DNA from: an uncultured Clostridia bacterium
GTDB lineage: Bacteria; Bacillota; Clostridia; Tissierellales; Peptoniphilaceae
Assembly: GCA_945916025.1 (NCBI GenBank)
Contig: CAMEGD010000002.1
Location: 1 to 36,023, forward strand
Length of the DNA: 36,023 nt
Direction: 5' to 3'
The notes under the pieces are model-generated. The model saw only the letters and a list, made by a program, of their open reading frames with translations. It did no database searches and was not told where the DNA came from. Position numbers and translations under genes: made by a program. Positions 1 to 7,975 of the stretch are shown here, piece by piece; position 1 is the stretch's first letter, and each line of letters starts with the position of its first letter.

Positions 1-2
1 AC

Positions 3-548
3 AACTTTCAAGATGGACGTATTGTTATATTTGAAATGGCAGAAAACCTAAGTTTAGACTTAGTTAGAAAGTCTTATTTAACTAATCATATTTCCATAAA
101 TATTTCCTATGACAGGGGGAACTTTTATGATGAAAATATTTTAAAAAACTACAAGGGAGAGAGTAAGCTAGATTCTTATGGGAGGAAAGTTCCCAAGTCC
201 AGTAGGGGTTCTTGTCCTTTAATTGAATATACTTCATCTACAAGCCTTCTTACTAGAGAAGTTCTAAGGACCTATGATAGGGTCTGTAACAAAGACCTTC
301 TAATAAGGAAGATTTCAATTAGCTTTAATAACCTTTTAAGTAAAAAAGACTACAAGGCTAAGCCAAAGCAAATCAATATGTTTTCTGCCAGCAAGGTAAA
401 GACTTATTCAGATGAAGAGAAAGTTCAAAATACCATTTTAAAAATCAAAGAAAAATATGGAAAAAATGCCATACTAAAGGGGACGAATTTTGAAAAAAGA
501 GCTACAGGAAGGAAAAGAAACCAGCAGATAGGAGGTCATCAGTCATGA
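3..548 (+). CDS. Y-family DNA polymerase (UmuC/DinB-like), 3' part
   Basis: The reading frame is already open at base 3, so the gene starts before the window; the ATG at 36 is internal. What remains is the C-terminal little-finger part of a translesion polymerase of the UmuC/ImpB type. Visible family signatures are the GRIVIFEMAENLSLDLVRKS stretch and the C-terminal end with KYGKNAILKGTNF, then ATGRKRNQQIGGH, which is characteristic of Firmicute UmuC-like polymerases (YqjW/UvrX type). The catalytic palm lies upstream and cannot be seen. The stop overlaps the next gene by 4 bases, so the two are translationally coupled. Such polymerases are normally SOS-regulated, but the promoter is not in the window. 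Family call is strong; exact subtype is inferred. Confidence 0.85.
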   Translation, partial: NFQDGRIVIFEMAENLSLDLVRKSYLTNHISINISYDRGNFYDENILKNYKGESKLDSYGRKVPKSSRGSCPLIEYTSSTSLLTREVLRTYDRVCNKDLLIRKISISFNNLLSKKDYKAKPKQINMFSASKVKTYSDEEKVQNTILKIKEKYGKNAILKGTNFEKRATGRKRNQQIGGHQS

Positions 549-928
549 TAAAATCTTTTTTATACCAGGATATAATAAACTTAAAAAGGCCGAAATCTAA
601 TCACGAAAAAATGTCTATAATAAATAGGGCTGCCCAGTTTGCTCCTTTTGCAGCCTTAAGCGGTCACGATGAAGCCATAATGGAAAGTGGAATTTTAAAA
701 TTTGAAAGGATTGAAATCAGTGAAGATAAGAGGTTTTTAATTGATATTAAGTTAAAGGACCTTCTTAAAAATAGGTCCAAAAAGTCTATTATAACCTACT
801 ATCAGGAAGATTTTTCTACCTATACTAGTGTAGAAGATGGGATTGACTCTTATGATGTATACAATGAAGAAATAAAACTTAGGGGAGGGACTATAATTAG
901 GTTAGATGACATATACGACATTGACTAA
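545..928 (+). CDS. YolD-like protein, partner of the Y-family polymerase
   Basis: This 127-aa protein overlaps the polymerase stop by 4 bases (ATGA). Residues 8-45 (YQDIINLKRP, then MSIINRAAQFAPFAALSGHD) match the N-terminal signature of the small YolD-like proteins encoded directly after UmuC-type polymerases in Clostridia. In the family literature these are proposed UmuD-like or accessory factors of translesion synthesis; the biochemical role is not settled. No signal peptide or membrane segment is present. The RBS AGGAGG lies at 530-535. No clear terminator follows; a promoter for queT begins only 9 bases after the stop. Confidence 0.75.
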   Translation: MIKSFLYQDIINLKRPKSNHEKMSIINRAAQFAPFAALSGHDEAIMESGILKFERIEISEDKRFLIDIKLKDLLKNRSKKSIITYYQEDFSTYTSVEDGIDSYDVYNEEIKLRGGTIIRLDDIYDID

Positions 929-936
929 TTTTTAGT

Positions 937-965
937 TTGAAATTTTTTGTGGCAAGTGGTATGAT
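937..965 (+). promoter_or_regulatory. SigA-type promoter of queT
   Basis: TTGAAA (937-942), a 17-base spacer and TATGAT (960-965) match the vegetative promoter consensus. The predicted transcript start near 972 leaves only about 25 bases of leader before the ATG at 997, too short for a preQ1 riboswitch. Confidence 0.7.
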
Positions 966-996
966 AAGGGGCAATTAAATTTTTAGAAGGAGTATT

Positions 997-1449
997 ATGA
1001 ATTCAAAAGATATTTCAAGACAGGCTATTTTAATTGCCTTGTTTTTCATACTAATAAACACAAATCCAATAGGATGGGGTGTCCTACAGTTTAGAATTGG
1101 GGAAGCTTTAACTGTAATCCCATTTTTTAATAGGAAGTATACCTTTGCTATGATTATTGCAAGTGGCCTTGCCAACATTTTTTCTCCTTTGGGAGCTTTA
1201 GATGTTCTTGTAGGTCTTTTATGTAGTTCGATTACTTATGCTATTAGTAAGCACATTGAAAGTCCAAGGATAAATGCACTAGTTTTTTCTGTTGTATCAG
1301 GTATAATTGTATCCTTTTTATTATTAAAGGTATACAATGCGCCCTACATTCCTTCTTTCTTTTCAATATTTTTTAGTGTTTTAGTAATAACTATGGTTGG
1401 TGTAAGTATTTTTAAGATACCTGCAGTTAATAAAATTATAATGGAATAG
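997..1449 (+). CDS. queT: QueT family transporter (queuosine precursor uptake)
   Basis: This 150-aa, strongly hydrophobic protein has about five predicted membrane helices. The N-terminal part (residues 11-45) has the QueT family look: AILIALFFIL, then LQFRIGEALTVIPFF. QueT proteins are thought to be the substrate-binding S-component of an ECF-type transporter for queuosine precursors (preQ0/preQ1), using shared EcfA/EcfT units encoded elsewhere. The RBS AGAAGGAG (985-992) sets the start at 997. The gene has its own promoter and stands alone between the polymerase pair and the pyr operon. Length is typical. Substrate is inferred from family membership only; no riboswitch supports it here. Confidence 0.8.
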   Translation: MNSKDISRQAILIALFFILINTNPIGWGVLQFRIGEALTVIPFFNRKYTFAMIIASGLANIFSPLGALDVLVGLLCSSITYAISKHIESPRINALVFSVVSGIIVSFLLLKVYNAPYIPSFFSIFFSVLVITMVGVSIFKIPAVNKIIME

Positions 1450-1460
1450 GTAAAAAGCTA

Positions 1461-1489
1461 TTGACAAAATAAAGTCTAGAGAGTAAGAT
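1461..1489 (+). promoter_or_regulatory. SigA-type promoter of the pyr operon
   Basis: TTGACA (1461-1466), 17-base spacer, TAAGAT (1484-1489). It begins 11 bases after the queT stop. The predicted start near 1496 places the PyrR-type hairpin and the terminator inside a roughly 112-base leader. Confidence 0.75.
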
Positions 1490-1507
1490 AGCATATGAAA
1501 AAAAAGA

Positions 1508-1538
1508 CCTTTAATTTAAACCTGTGAGTTTAAAAAGG
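1508..1538 (+). promoter_or_regulatory. PyrR-binding hairpin in pyr leader
   Basis: Upper stem TTTAAAC (1515-1521) pairs with GTTTAAA (1528-1534) around the hexaloop CTGTGA (1522-1527). A lower stem CCTT (1508-1511) pairs with AAGG (1535-1538), separated by a one-sided bulge TAA. The loop fits the established PyrR recognition loop CNGNGA, and the architecture (upper stem, 5' purine-containing bulge, lower stem) is that of PyrR-binding RNA. Position directly in front of pyrB supports the call. Binding itself is inferred. Confidence 0.8.
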
Positions 1539-1585
1539 ATAACATATTTCCATTAGAGAAATTTCTCGTTATCCAAGATTTTTTT
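1537..1585 (+). terminator. Attenuator-type intrinsic terminator before pyrB
   Basis: GGATAAC (1537-1543) pairs with GTTATCC (1568-1574), with a possible inner ATTTC/GAAAT stem, followed by a T run (1579-1585). It lies between the promoter and pyrB, so it can only act as an attenuator. Its first two bases (GG) are also the last two bases of the PyrR hairpin. Confidence 0.75.
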
Positions 1586-1607
1586 AAAAAGAAAAGGAGA
1601 AAAGATA

Positions 1608-2540
1608 ATGTTAAAAGGAAGACATTTAGTTACACCTGACGATTTATCTATTGAAGAAATTTTTGAATTAATGGAGCTTGCTCAAGATATTATTAAGAGT
1701 CCAGATGATTATTCTACATTTTGTAAGAATAAACTTTTAGGGACTCTTTTTTTTGAACCTTCAACTAGGACAAGATTGAGTTTTGAAGCTGCCATGTTAA
1801 GACTAGGAGGATCCATAATTGGATTTTCTGAAAGTGGTTCTTCTTCTACAGCAAAGGGAGAAAGTCTAATCGACACTATAAGAACTGTTGGTTGCTATAG
1901 TGATATTATTGCTATGAGACATCCTCAAGAAGGCTCAGCAACATTAGCTAGACAATATTCTTACGTGCCTATTATTAATGCAGGAGATGGAGGCCACTAC
2001 CACCCAACCCAAACTCTAACAGATTTACTAACAATTTTAGAAACTAAGGGAACCTTCGGAAACCTAAATATTGGACTATGTGGAGACCTAAAGTTTGGTA
2101 GAACTGTTCACTCTCTATTAAAGACTATGAACAAGTACAAAAACAACAAGTTTTATTTAATATCACCTGAAGAACTAAAGATACCAAATTATGTAATGAA
2201 GTTGACTTTTGATGAAGGGGCAGACAATTTTGTTGAAAATGAAAGACTTGAAGAAGTTATTTCTGAACTTGATGTTTTGTATATGACAAGGGTTCAAAAG
2301 GAAAGATTCTTTAATGAAGCTGATTATGTAAGACTAAAAGACTCTTATATCCTATCACCTGAAAAACTTAAGGCAGCAAAAGAGGATATGATAATTCTAC
2401 ATCCACTACCAAGGGTAAATGAAATTGAACTTGAAGTAGACAAGGACCCAAGGGCAAAATACTTTGACCAAGCTAGGTACGGAATGTTTGTTAGAATGGC
2501 ACTAATTATGAAATTATTGGGGGTAGAAAAGAATGCTTAG
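1608..2540 (+). CDS. pyrB: Aspartate carbamoyltransferase catalytic subunit
   Basis: PyrB (310 aa, normal length) joins carbamoyl phosphate and L-aspartate to give N-carbamoyl-aspartate, the committed step of UMP synthesis. The carbamoyl-phosphate loop FFEPSTRTRLSFE is at residues 48-60, the HPTQTLTDL motif at 132-140 and the HPLPR motif at 265-269. The RBS AAGGAG (1594-1599) sets the start at 1608. It is the first gene of the operon and overlaps pyrI by 8 bases, fitting the class of ATCase that assembles with a regulatory chain. Expression is expected to respond to the leader hairpin upstream. Confidence 0.97.
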   Translation: MLKGRHLVTPDDLSIEEIFELMELAQDIIKSPDDYSTFCKNKLLGTLFFEPSTRTRLSFEAAMLRLGGSIIGFSESGSSSTAKGESLIDTIRTVGCYSDIIAMRHPQEGSATLARQYSYVPIINAGDGGHYHPTQTLTDLLTILETKGTFGNLNIGLCGDLKFGRTVHSLLKTMNKYKNNKFYLISPEELKIPNYVMKLTFDEGADNFVENERLEEVISELDVLYMTRVQKERFFNEADYVRLKDSYILSPEKLKAAKEDMIILHPLPRVNEIELEVDKDPRAKYFDQARYGMFVRMALIMKLLGVEKNA

Positions 2541-2958
2541 AATTACAAGTCTAAAAAAAGGAATAGTTATTGACCATATAAAACCAGGAATGGGTTACAA
2601 GATTTTTAAATTACTCGAACTTGATGAAGCTGATTGTAGAGTAGCTCTAATTATAAATGCTGACAGTGAAAAACTAGGCAGAAAAGACCTTATAAAAATA
2701 GAAAATGAAATAGACCTAGATTTACAAGCACTTTCTATCTTAGATGAAAACTTAACTATAAATATTATTGAAGATGAAAAAATTACTAGAAAAATTGAGC
2801 TAAATTTACCAGAGGAATTTGAGGATATATTTTCTTGTAAAAACCCAAGATGTATTACAAATAGTGAAAGAAATATTCCTAACAAGTTTAAGCTTTTAGA
2901 TGAAAAGAAGAAACTATATAAGTGCGAGTATTGTGATCACTTTTTAGAAGTTGAGTAA
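2533..2958 (+). CDS. pyrI: Aspartate carbamoyltransferase regulatory subunit
   Basis: PyrI (141 aa) is the allosteric nucleotide-binding chain of ATCase. The N-terminal half carries the nucleotide-binding fold (IDHIKPGMGYKIFKLL at 14-29). The C-terminal zinc domain has four cysteines at 102, 107, 131 and 134 in the usual Cx4C...CxxC spacing, which holds it to the PyrB trimer. It is shorter than the enterobacterial protein (about 153 aa) but complete. The ATG overlaps the end of pyrB. Presence of PyrI implies feedback control by nucleotides at the protein level, in addition to leader control of transcription. Confidence 0.95.
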   Translation: MLRITSLKKGIVIDHIKPGMGYKIFKLLELDEADCRVALIINADSEKLGRKDLIKIENEIDLDLQALSILDENLTINIIEDEKITRKIELNLPEEFEDIFSCKNPRCITNSERNIPNKFKLLDEKKKLYKCEYCDHFLEVE

Positions 2959-2959
2959 A

Positions 2960-4138
2960 ATGACTACTTTATTAATTAAAAACATTCAAATAACAGACTA
3001 TAGGGGCTCACAAATTTCAGATGTCCTTATAGAAAATGAAAGAATAAAAAAAATAGGCCCTAGTTTAGAAGGGGCTGATACTATAATAGACGGCATGGGC
3101 AAAGTCCTAATGCCCTCTTTTATAGATTTACATGCCCATTTTAGAGATCCTGGCCTTACCTATAAGGAAGATATAGAAACCGGTTCTATGGCAGCCTTAA
3201 AAGGGGGTTATACCCATGTTTTTGCTATGGCTAATACTAAGCCAGTTTGTGACAACAGGGAAACGTACGATTATATAATTAATAAGTCCAAGGACCTAGA
3301 CCTTATAGATTTATATCAAAATTACGCTGTAACTAAGGGACTAGAAGGAAGACAACTTTCAAACTTTGATGAAATTAAGGGACTAAAATTTATTTCAGAT
3401 GATGGCAAGGGGATATTATCAAATCACATGATGTATCAAGCTTGTTTAAAAGCAAAGGAAAAGGGTGTTGGCATAATGGTTCACGCTGAAGACCCAGAAA
3501 TTTCTCCTTATGATTACAGGATTGCAGAAGATATTATAACCTTAAGGGATATTTATCTATCAAAAATTACAGGTTGCAACATTCATTTTTCACACGTGTC
3601 CACTAAGGGCTCAACTGATTTAATCAGAAAGGGAAAAGCAGAAGGAGCAAATATTACCTCTGAAACAACTCCACATCACCTATTTTTCTCAGACATGGAT
3701 TATAGGGTAAATCCTCCAATTAGGACAGGAAATGATGTAGATGAACTTGTAAAAGGGCTATTAGATGGGACAATAGATGCCATATCTACAGACCACGCTC
3801 CTCACTCAAAGGAAGACAAGGAAAAGGGTTCACCAGGAATGATTGGTCTAGAAACGGCCTTTTCAGCCCTATATACTAGCCTAATTTCTAACAAAAAACT
3901 TACCTTAGAAGATTTATCAAGGGTAATGAGTTATAATCCTGGTAATATTTTAAAAATTGACCATGGGAAAATAGAAGAAGAACAAGTAGCCAACCTAGTA
4001 ATAGTAAATTTAGATACAAAATGGGAAGTAAAAAAAGATGACTTTGCTTCCAAGAGTAAAAACTCTCCTTTTATAGGACAAGTCCTAGAAGGAAGGGTGG
4101 AAGCTACAATTAGAAAAGGAAAGATTTGGAGATTTTAA
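2960..4138 (+). CDS. pyrC: Dihydroorotase
   Basis: PyrC (392 aa from the ATG at 2960) cyclises N-carbamoyl-aspartate to dihydroorotate. The metal-binding motif HAHFRDPG is at about 58-65, the conserved TPHH segment follows mid-protein, and the catalytic-aspartate region reads STDHAPHSKED. Length and motifs fit class I dihydroorotase of the Bacillus type. A TTG at 2951 in the same frame would add three residues but leaves no room for a ribosome site, so the ATG is preferred. It follows the pyrI stop by one base. It is cytoplasmic and forms part of the continuous pyr transcript. Confidence 0.95.
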   Translation: MTTLLIKNIQITDYRGSQISDVLIENERIKKIGPSLEGADTIIDGMGKVLMPSFIDLHAHFRDPGLTYKEDIETGSMAALKGGYTHVFAMANTKPVCDNRETYDYIINKSKDLDLIDLYQNYAVTKGLEGRQLSNFDEIKGLKFISDDGKGILSNHMMYQACLKAKEKGVGIMVHAEDPEISPYDYRIAEDIITLRDIYLSKITGCNIHFSHVSTKGSTDLIRKGKAEGANITSETTPHHLFFSDMDYRVNPPIRTGNDVDELVKGLLDGTIDAISTDHAPHSKEDKEKGSPGMIGLETAFSALYTSLISNKKLTLEDLSRVMSYNPGNILKIDHGKIEEEQVANLVIVNLDTKWEVKKDDFASKSKNSPFIGQVLEGRVEATIRKGKIWRF

Positions 4139-4995
4139 TGATTATAGATAAACTTTATGAAAGAGTTAAGAATAATAGTTTTGTTTGTGTAGGACTAGAT
4201 ACAAATTTTGATATTTTGCCAGATACTTTAAAAAAAGAAGGAATATGTGATGGAATCTTTAAATTCAACAAGGAAATTATAGATTCCACCCATGACTTAG
4301 TAGCAATTTACAAACCACAAATTGCTTACTATGAAGCCTTTGGCTTAGAAGGTCTAAAGGCCTATGTAAAGACCTTAGATTATCTAAGGGACAAGGACCT
4401 ACTAACTATAGGAGATATAAAAAGAGGGGACATTGCAGATACTGCAAAAATGTATGCCAAGGCCCACTTTGAATCAGAATTAAGAACAGACTTTATAACC
4501 TTAAATCCTTACATGGGTTTTGATTCAATAGAACCATATCTTCCATATTTAGAAAGTAAAGAACATGGAGTTTTTGTCTTACTTAGAACTTCTAACAAGG
4601 GAGCAAAGGATATAGAATATCTTGAGCATAAGAAAAGACCGCTATACTACACAATTGGAGACAAACTTCAAGAGATGGGAAAAGACTTTGTTGGAAAGTG
4701 TGGTTATTCATCTTTAGGGATGGTCACAGGTGGAACTTACAATGATGAAGCTAAAGAAATAAGAGACTTATACAAAAATACTTTTTTCTTAATTCCAGGT
4801 TATGGAGCTCAAGGAGGTAAGGCAGAAGATATTAGAACTTACCTAAATGACTATAACGGTGGAGTAGTAAACTCTTCTAGAGGAATTATTAATAACTACA
4901 AAAAGTATGATGACGGAGAAAAAAACATTGGCAAATATGCTAGACAAGCAGTAATAAGTATGAAAGAGGATATTTATCTAAATGAAACAATATGA
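4138..4995 (+). CDS. pyrF: Orotidine 5'-phosphate decarboxylase (type 2)
   Basis: PyrF (285 aa) converts OMP to UMP, the last step of the pathway. The catalytic motif DIKRGDIADT is at 93-102, and the N-terminal SFVCVGLDTN (14-23) and C-terminal PGYGAQGG are family marks. Its length and the DIKRGDI form fit the longer type 2 subfamily rather than the roughly 240-aa type 1. The ATG shares its A with the pyrC stop (TAATG), and GGAG at 4128-4131 is well placed; an in-frame TTG at 4126 precedes this site and is rejected as the start. Confidence 0.95.
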   Translation: MIIDKLYERVKNNSFVCVGLDTNFDILPDTLKKEGICDGIFKFNKEIIDSTHDLVAIYKPQIAYYEAFGLEGLKAYVKTLDYLRDKDLLTIGDIKRGDIADTAKMYAKAHFESELRTDFITLNPYMGFDSIEPYLPYLESKEHGVFVLLRTSNKGAKDIEYLEHKKRPLYYTIGDKLQEMGKDFVGKCGYSSLGMVTGGTYNDEAKEIRDLYKNTFFLIPGYGAQGGKAEDIRTYLNDYNGGVVNSSRGIINNYKKYDDGEKNIGKYARQAVISMKEDIYLNETI

Positions 4996-5713
4996 AAAGA
5001 GAAAAGTTCTTTCTAATGACCATATTGGAGAAAATGTCTACAAAATGGTTTTAGAAGGATGCTTTCAAGGGATACCTGGACAATTTTATATGCTTAGAAA
5101 CTGGGAAAATGATCCTATACTTTCTAGGCCCTTGGGGCTAGTAGATGTAGGTGAAAATACAGGAACCTTTTTGTATATGGTAATGGGAAGGGGAACTGAT
5201 AATTTTTCAAAAATAAAGGCAGGTTCTGATATATCTGTTTTTGGCCCAAGGGGAAATGGATTTATCCTAGGAGATTATAAGAAAGTAGCCATAGTATGTG
5301 GAAGCGTTGGAATAGCTCCTATGAAATATTTAGCAAGAAACCTAGACTGCGAGATTGACTTGTATGCAGGTTTTAGAGAGTTTGATTTCTTTACAGAAGA
5401 ATTTGAGGGACTAGTAGACAATATATATATTTCTTCAGACAATGGAATGGTAGGTTTCCATGGAAATGTTCTAGGACTTATGGAAGAAGTTGGAAAGGAA
5501 TACGACATGATTTATGCTTGTGGACCAATCCCAATGTTAAAGGCTCTTTCAAACAACCTAGACAGGGAAAAATTACAACTATCTATGGAAGCTCACATGG
5601 CGTGTGGCTTTGGTGCGTGTCTAGGATGTGGAATAAATACTATCCATGGAATACAAAGGGTCTGCCATGATGGTCCAGTATTTTTTGCAAGTGAGGTAGA
5701 CTTTAATGCTTAA
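4982..5713 (+). CDS. pyrK: Dihydroorotate dehydrogenase B, electron transfer subunit
   Basis: PyrK (243 aa) carries FAD and a [2Fe-2S] cluster and passes electrons from PyrD to NAD+. The flavin site includes LSRPLGL (48-54). The nucleotide-binding region has IVCGSVGIAPM (104-114), and cysteines 208, 213, 216 and 228 form the ferredoxin-like cluster motif. The gene overlaps pyrF by 14 bases. Pairing with a class 1B PyrD means dihydroorotate oxidation is NAD-linked rather than quinone-linked, fitting an anaerobic fermenter. Confidence 0.95.
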   Translation: MKQYEKRKVLSNDHIGENVYKMVLEGCFQGIPGQFYMLRNWENDPILSRPLGLVDVGENTGTFLYMVMGRGTDNFSKIKAGSDISVFGPRGNGFILGDYKKVAIVCGSVGIAPMKYLARNLDCEIDLYAGFREFDFFTEEFEGLVDNIYISSDNGMVGFHGNVLGLMEEVGKEYDMIYACGPIPMLKALSNNLDREKLQLSMEAHMACGFGACLGCGINTIHGIQRVCHDGPVFFASEVDFNA

Positions 5714-6602
5714 GACAGACTTATGTGGAAAAATATTAAAAAATCCTGTTATTGCAGCTTCAGGAACCTTTGGAAATGGGAGAGAATTTTCAGAACTAAT
5801 AGATATAAATAAGCTTGGAGGAATTTGTTCGAAGGGAGTAACTTTAAATAAAAAAGAAGGAAATCCTGGTCAAAGAATCCACGAAACATATTCAGGAATT
5901 ATGAACAGTATTGGACTACAAAATCCATCAGTAAAAGGATTTATGGAAAAAGACCTAGATTTTATGCAGTCCTTTGATACAGAAGTCTTTGTAAATTTAG
6001 GGGGCAACACCCTAGAGGAATATGTCCAAGGTGCAAAACTTTTAGAAAATACCAAAATAGACTTTATTGAACTTAACATATCTTGTCCAAACGTAAAAGA
6101 AGGGGGCATGGCCTTTGGGCTAAATTGTCAAGATGCCTATCTAATTGTATCAGAAGTAAGAAAGGCTACCACTAAAAAGCTAATGGTAAAACTAAGTCCA
6201 AATGCTAACAACTTAGTAGATGTGGCAGTTGATTGCCAAAGGGCAGGGGCAGATGCCTTGTCCCTAGTGAATACTTTTAACGCCTTAGCCATTGATATAT
6301 ATAGGAGAAAACCTGTATTTGAAAATGTTACAGGTGGTTTGTCAGGACCATGTATAAAACCAATTGCCCTTAGAATGGTAAGAGATGTTTATAAAAATGT
6401 TAAGATTCCAGTTGTTGGATTAGGTGGAATAATGAACTACAAGGATGCCATAGAATTTATAATGGCAGGGGCAACAGCTATTCAAGTAGGTACAGCAAAT
6501 TTTGTAAATCCAAATGTAATGATAGAAATTATTAATGGTATGGAAGATTTTATAGTATCTCAAGGAATAAAATCCTTAGATGAAATTAGGGGGATAATAT
6601 AG
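5706..6602 (+). CDS. pyrD: Dihydroorotate dehydrogenase B, catalytic subunit
   Basis: PyrDB (298 aa) oxidises dihydroorotate to orotate with bound FMN. The conserved ELNISCPNVKEGG segment (122-134) and the FMN phosphate-binding part (VVGLGGIMNYKDA, then GATAIQVGTA) are present. The substrate region NSIGLQNPSV lies at 67-76. Length is typical for class 1B. It overlaps pyrK by 8 bases, and GAGGT in front of the ATG serves as the ribosome site. The PyrD2-PyrK2 heterotetramer is the expected enzyme. Confidence 0.96.
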   Translation: MLKTDLCGKILKNPVIAASGTFGNGREFSELIDINKLGGICSKGVTLNKKEGNPGQRIHETYSGIMNSIGLQNPSVKGFMEKDLDFMQSFDTEVFVNLGGNTLEEYVQGAKLLENTKIDFIELNISCPNVKEGGMAFGLNCQDAYLIVSEVRKATTKKLMVKLSPNANNLVDVAVDCQRAGADALSLVNTFNALAIDIYRRKPVFENVTGGLSGPCIKPIALRMVRDVYKNVKIPVVGLGGIMNYKDAIEFIMAGATAIQVGTANFVNPNVMIEIINGMEDFIVSQGIKSLDEIRGII

Positions 6603-6607
6603 AAAAT

Positions 6608-7177
6608 ATGAAAGATTTAAAAGAAATGTTAAAAGACAGTGGAGCCTTCTTAGAAGGACACTTTTTGTTATCATCAGGAAAACACAGCGATGGCTACGTT
6701 CAATGTGCAAAAGTGTTAATGTATCCAGATAGGGCAGAAGAAGCCTTAAAACCAGCAGTTGAAAAATTAAGAAACTTAGACATAGACTATGTAGTTGGAC
6801 CTGCTATGGGTGGAATTATAGTAAGTTATGAAGTGGCCAGACAACTAAATAAACCTTCTATGTTTACAGAAAGAGAAAATGACATAATGACCCTTAGAAG
6901 GGGATTTAGCATAGAAGAAAACTGCAAGATTTTAATAACAGAAGATGTAGTAACTACAGGAAAATCATCTATGGAAGCTATTAAGGCATTAGAAGGCTAT
7001 AATGTTGAAATTGTAGGAATTGCCTGTTTAGTAAATAGAAGTGGCAAGGAAGAATTATTTGGTCACAAGATTTATTCTTCCATTGACCTAGATATAAAAT
7101 CCTATGACCCAGAAGAATGTCCTCTTTGTAAAGAAGGATCTGAAGTTGTAAAACTTGGTAGTAGAAAGAAGTTTTAA
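6608..7177 (+). CDS. pyrE: Orotate phosphoribosyltransferase
   Basis: PyrE (189 aa) transfers phosphoribose from PRPP to orotate, giving OMP. The PRPP-binding signature ILITEDVVTTGKS is at 108-120 and the flexible-loop region precedes it (TERENDIMTLRRGF, 87-100). A C-terminal CPLC pair (YDPEECPLCKEG) is typical of the clostridial subfamily. It starts 5 bases after pyrD and ends the pyr operon. No strong terminator is visible after it, so the transcript may continue into pgeF, 35 bases on. Confidence 0.95.
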   Translation: MKDLKEMLKDSGAFLEGHFLLSSGKHSDGYVQCAKVLMYPDRAEEALKPAVEKLRNLDIDYVVGPAMGGIIVSYEVARQLNKPSMFTERENDIMTLRRGFSIEENCKILITEDVVTTGKSSMEAIKALEGYNVEIVGIACLVNRSGKEELFGHKIYSSIDLDIKSYDPEECPLCKEGSEVVKLGSRKKF

Positions 7178-7212
7178 ATAGGATATAATACTATTAGTAG
7201 AGGAGGTAAATT

Positions 7213-7935
7213 ATGTATTCAAAACTTTTAAAAGAAAAGGGACTAATCAATTACATTAGCGGGTCAGAATTTACCATTAGAACAAAGCTAATAGGTTCAA
7301 AAATCAAAGACGAAGTAGAAGAAATATTACAAATCATGGGAGAAAAGCCAGAAGAAATATATTCAGCAGGCCAAGTCCATGGAGATGTAATAAAGTATTG
7401 TAGTGGATATACTGGAAAGGAATACATCTTTGGAAGGGTATTTCATGATACAGATGGTTTGATAACTGACAAGGAAAATATAGCCTTATTAATAAAATTT
7501 GCAGATTGTACTCCAATTATCCTATACGACCCACTAAAAAAGGTCCAAGCAGCATTACATTCAGGCTGGAGGGGGACTGTCCAAGAAATAGGCAGAAAGG
7601 CAATTGAACTAATGGAAAAAGACTACGGGTGTATGAAAGAAAATATTTATGCCTATCTTGGTCCATCTATAGATATGGAAAATTACGAGGTTGGTGAGGA
7701 AGTCTACAATGCCTTTAAGAACTTTAAAAATAGGGATAACTTTTTTAAGAAAAAAGGAGACAAGTATTTATTAAGTATGATAGATGCCAACTTAGACCTT
7801 TTAGTAGAAAATGGTATAAAGAAAGACAATATAGAAGTTTCTAGAGAATCCACATATAAAAACTTAAGCCTAAATTCAGCTAGAAGAGATAAGGAAAACT
7901 ACAAACTAAACTCAATAATTACAATTATGAAATGA
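7213..7935 (+). CDS. pgeF: Peptidoglycan editing factor PgeF (YlmD/LACC1 family)
   Basis: This 240-aa protein has the conserved copper/zinc-type site of the multicopper-oxidase-like COG1496 family: QVHGD (54-58), ADCTPI (97-102) and HSGWRGT (116-122). Family work shows PgeF removes wrongly incorporated L-Ser-containing peptidoglycan precursors in E. coli, while mammalian LACC1 is a purine nucleoside-processing enzyme; either activity could apply. The RBS AGAGGAGG (7199-7206) is strong. A TATAAT at 7184-7189 could be a separate -10 box, but its -35 is poor. A bidirectional hairpin closes the gene. Confidence 0.9.
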   Translation: MYSKLLKEKGLINYISGSEFTIRTKLIGSKIKDEVEEILQIMGEKPEEIYSAGQVHGDVIKYCSGYTGKEYIFGRVFHDTDGLITDKENIALLIKFADCTPIILYDPLKKVQAALHSGWRGTVQEIGRKAIELMEKDYGCMKENIYAYLGPSIDMENYEVGEEVYNAFKNFKNRDNFFKKKGDKYLLSMIDANLDLLVENGIKKDNIEVSRESTYKNLSLNSARRDKENYKLNSIITIMK

Positions 7936-7936
7936 T

Positions 7937-7975
7937 AAAAAAAGCCTAGGGAATATAAGTCCCTAGGTTGTTTTT
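7937..7975. terminator. Bidirectional terminator between pgeF and the lipoprotein gene
   Basis: CCTAGGGA (7945-7952) and TCCCTAGG (7960-7967) form a perfect 8-bp stem with a 7-base loop, flanked by an A run (7938-7943) and a T-rich run (7968-7975). The two genes converge on it, so it can serve both strands. Confidence 0.9.

Noticed and set aside
937..996. preQ1 riboswitch before queT
   Set aside because: The promoter at 937-965 leaves about 25 bases of leader, and no preQ1 aptamer pattern is visible.
975..1178. Minus-strand frame over queT, and similar short frames opposite pyrI, pyrK, pyrD, pgeF, citG, LCP, MATE and metI
   Set aside because: They lie opposite well-supported genes, lack ribosome sites and show no family features; they are shadows.
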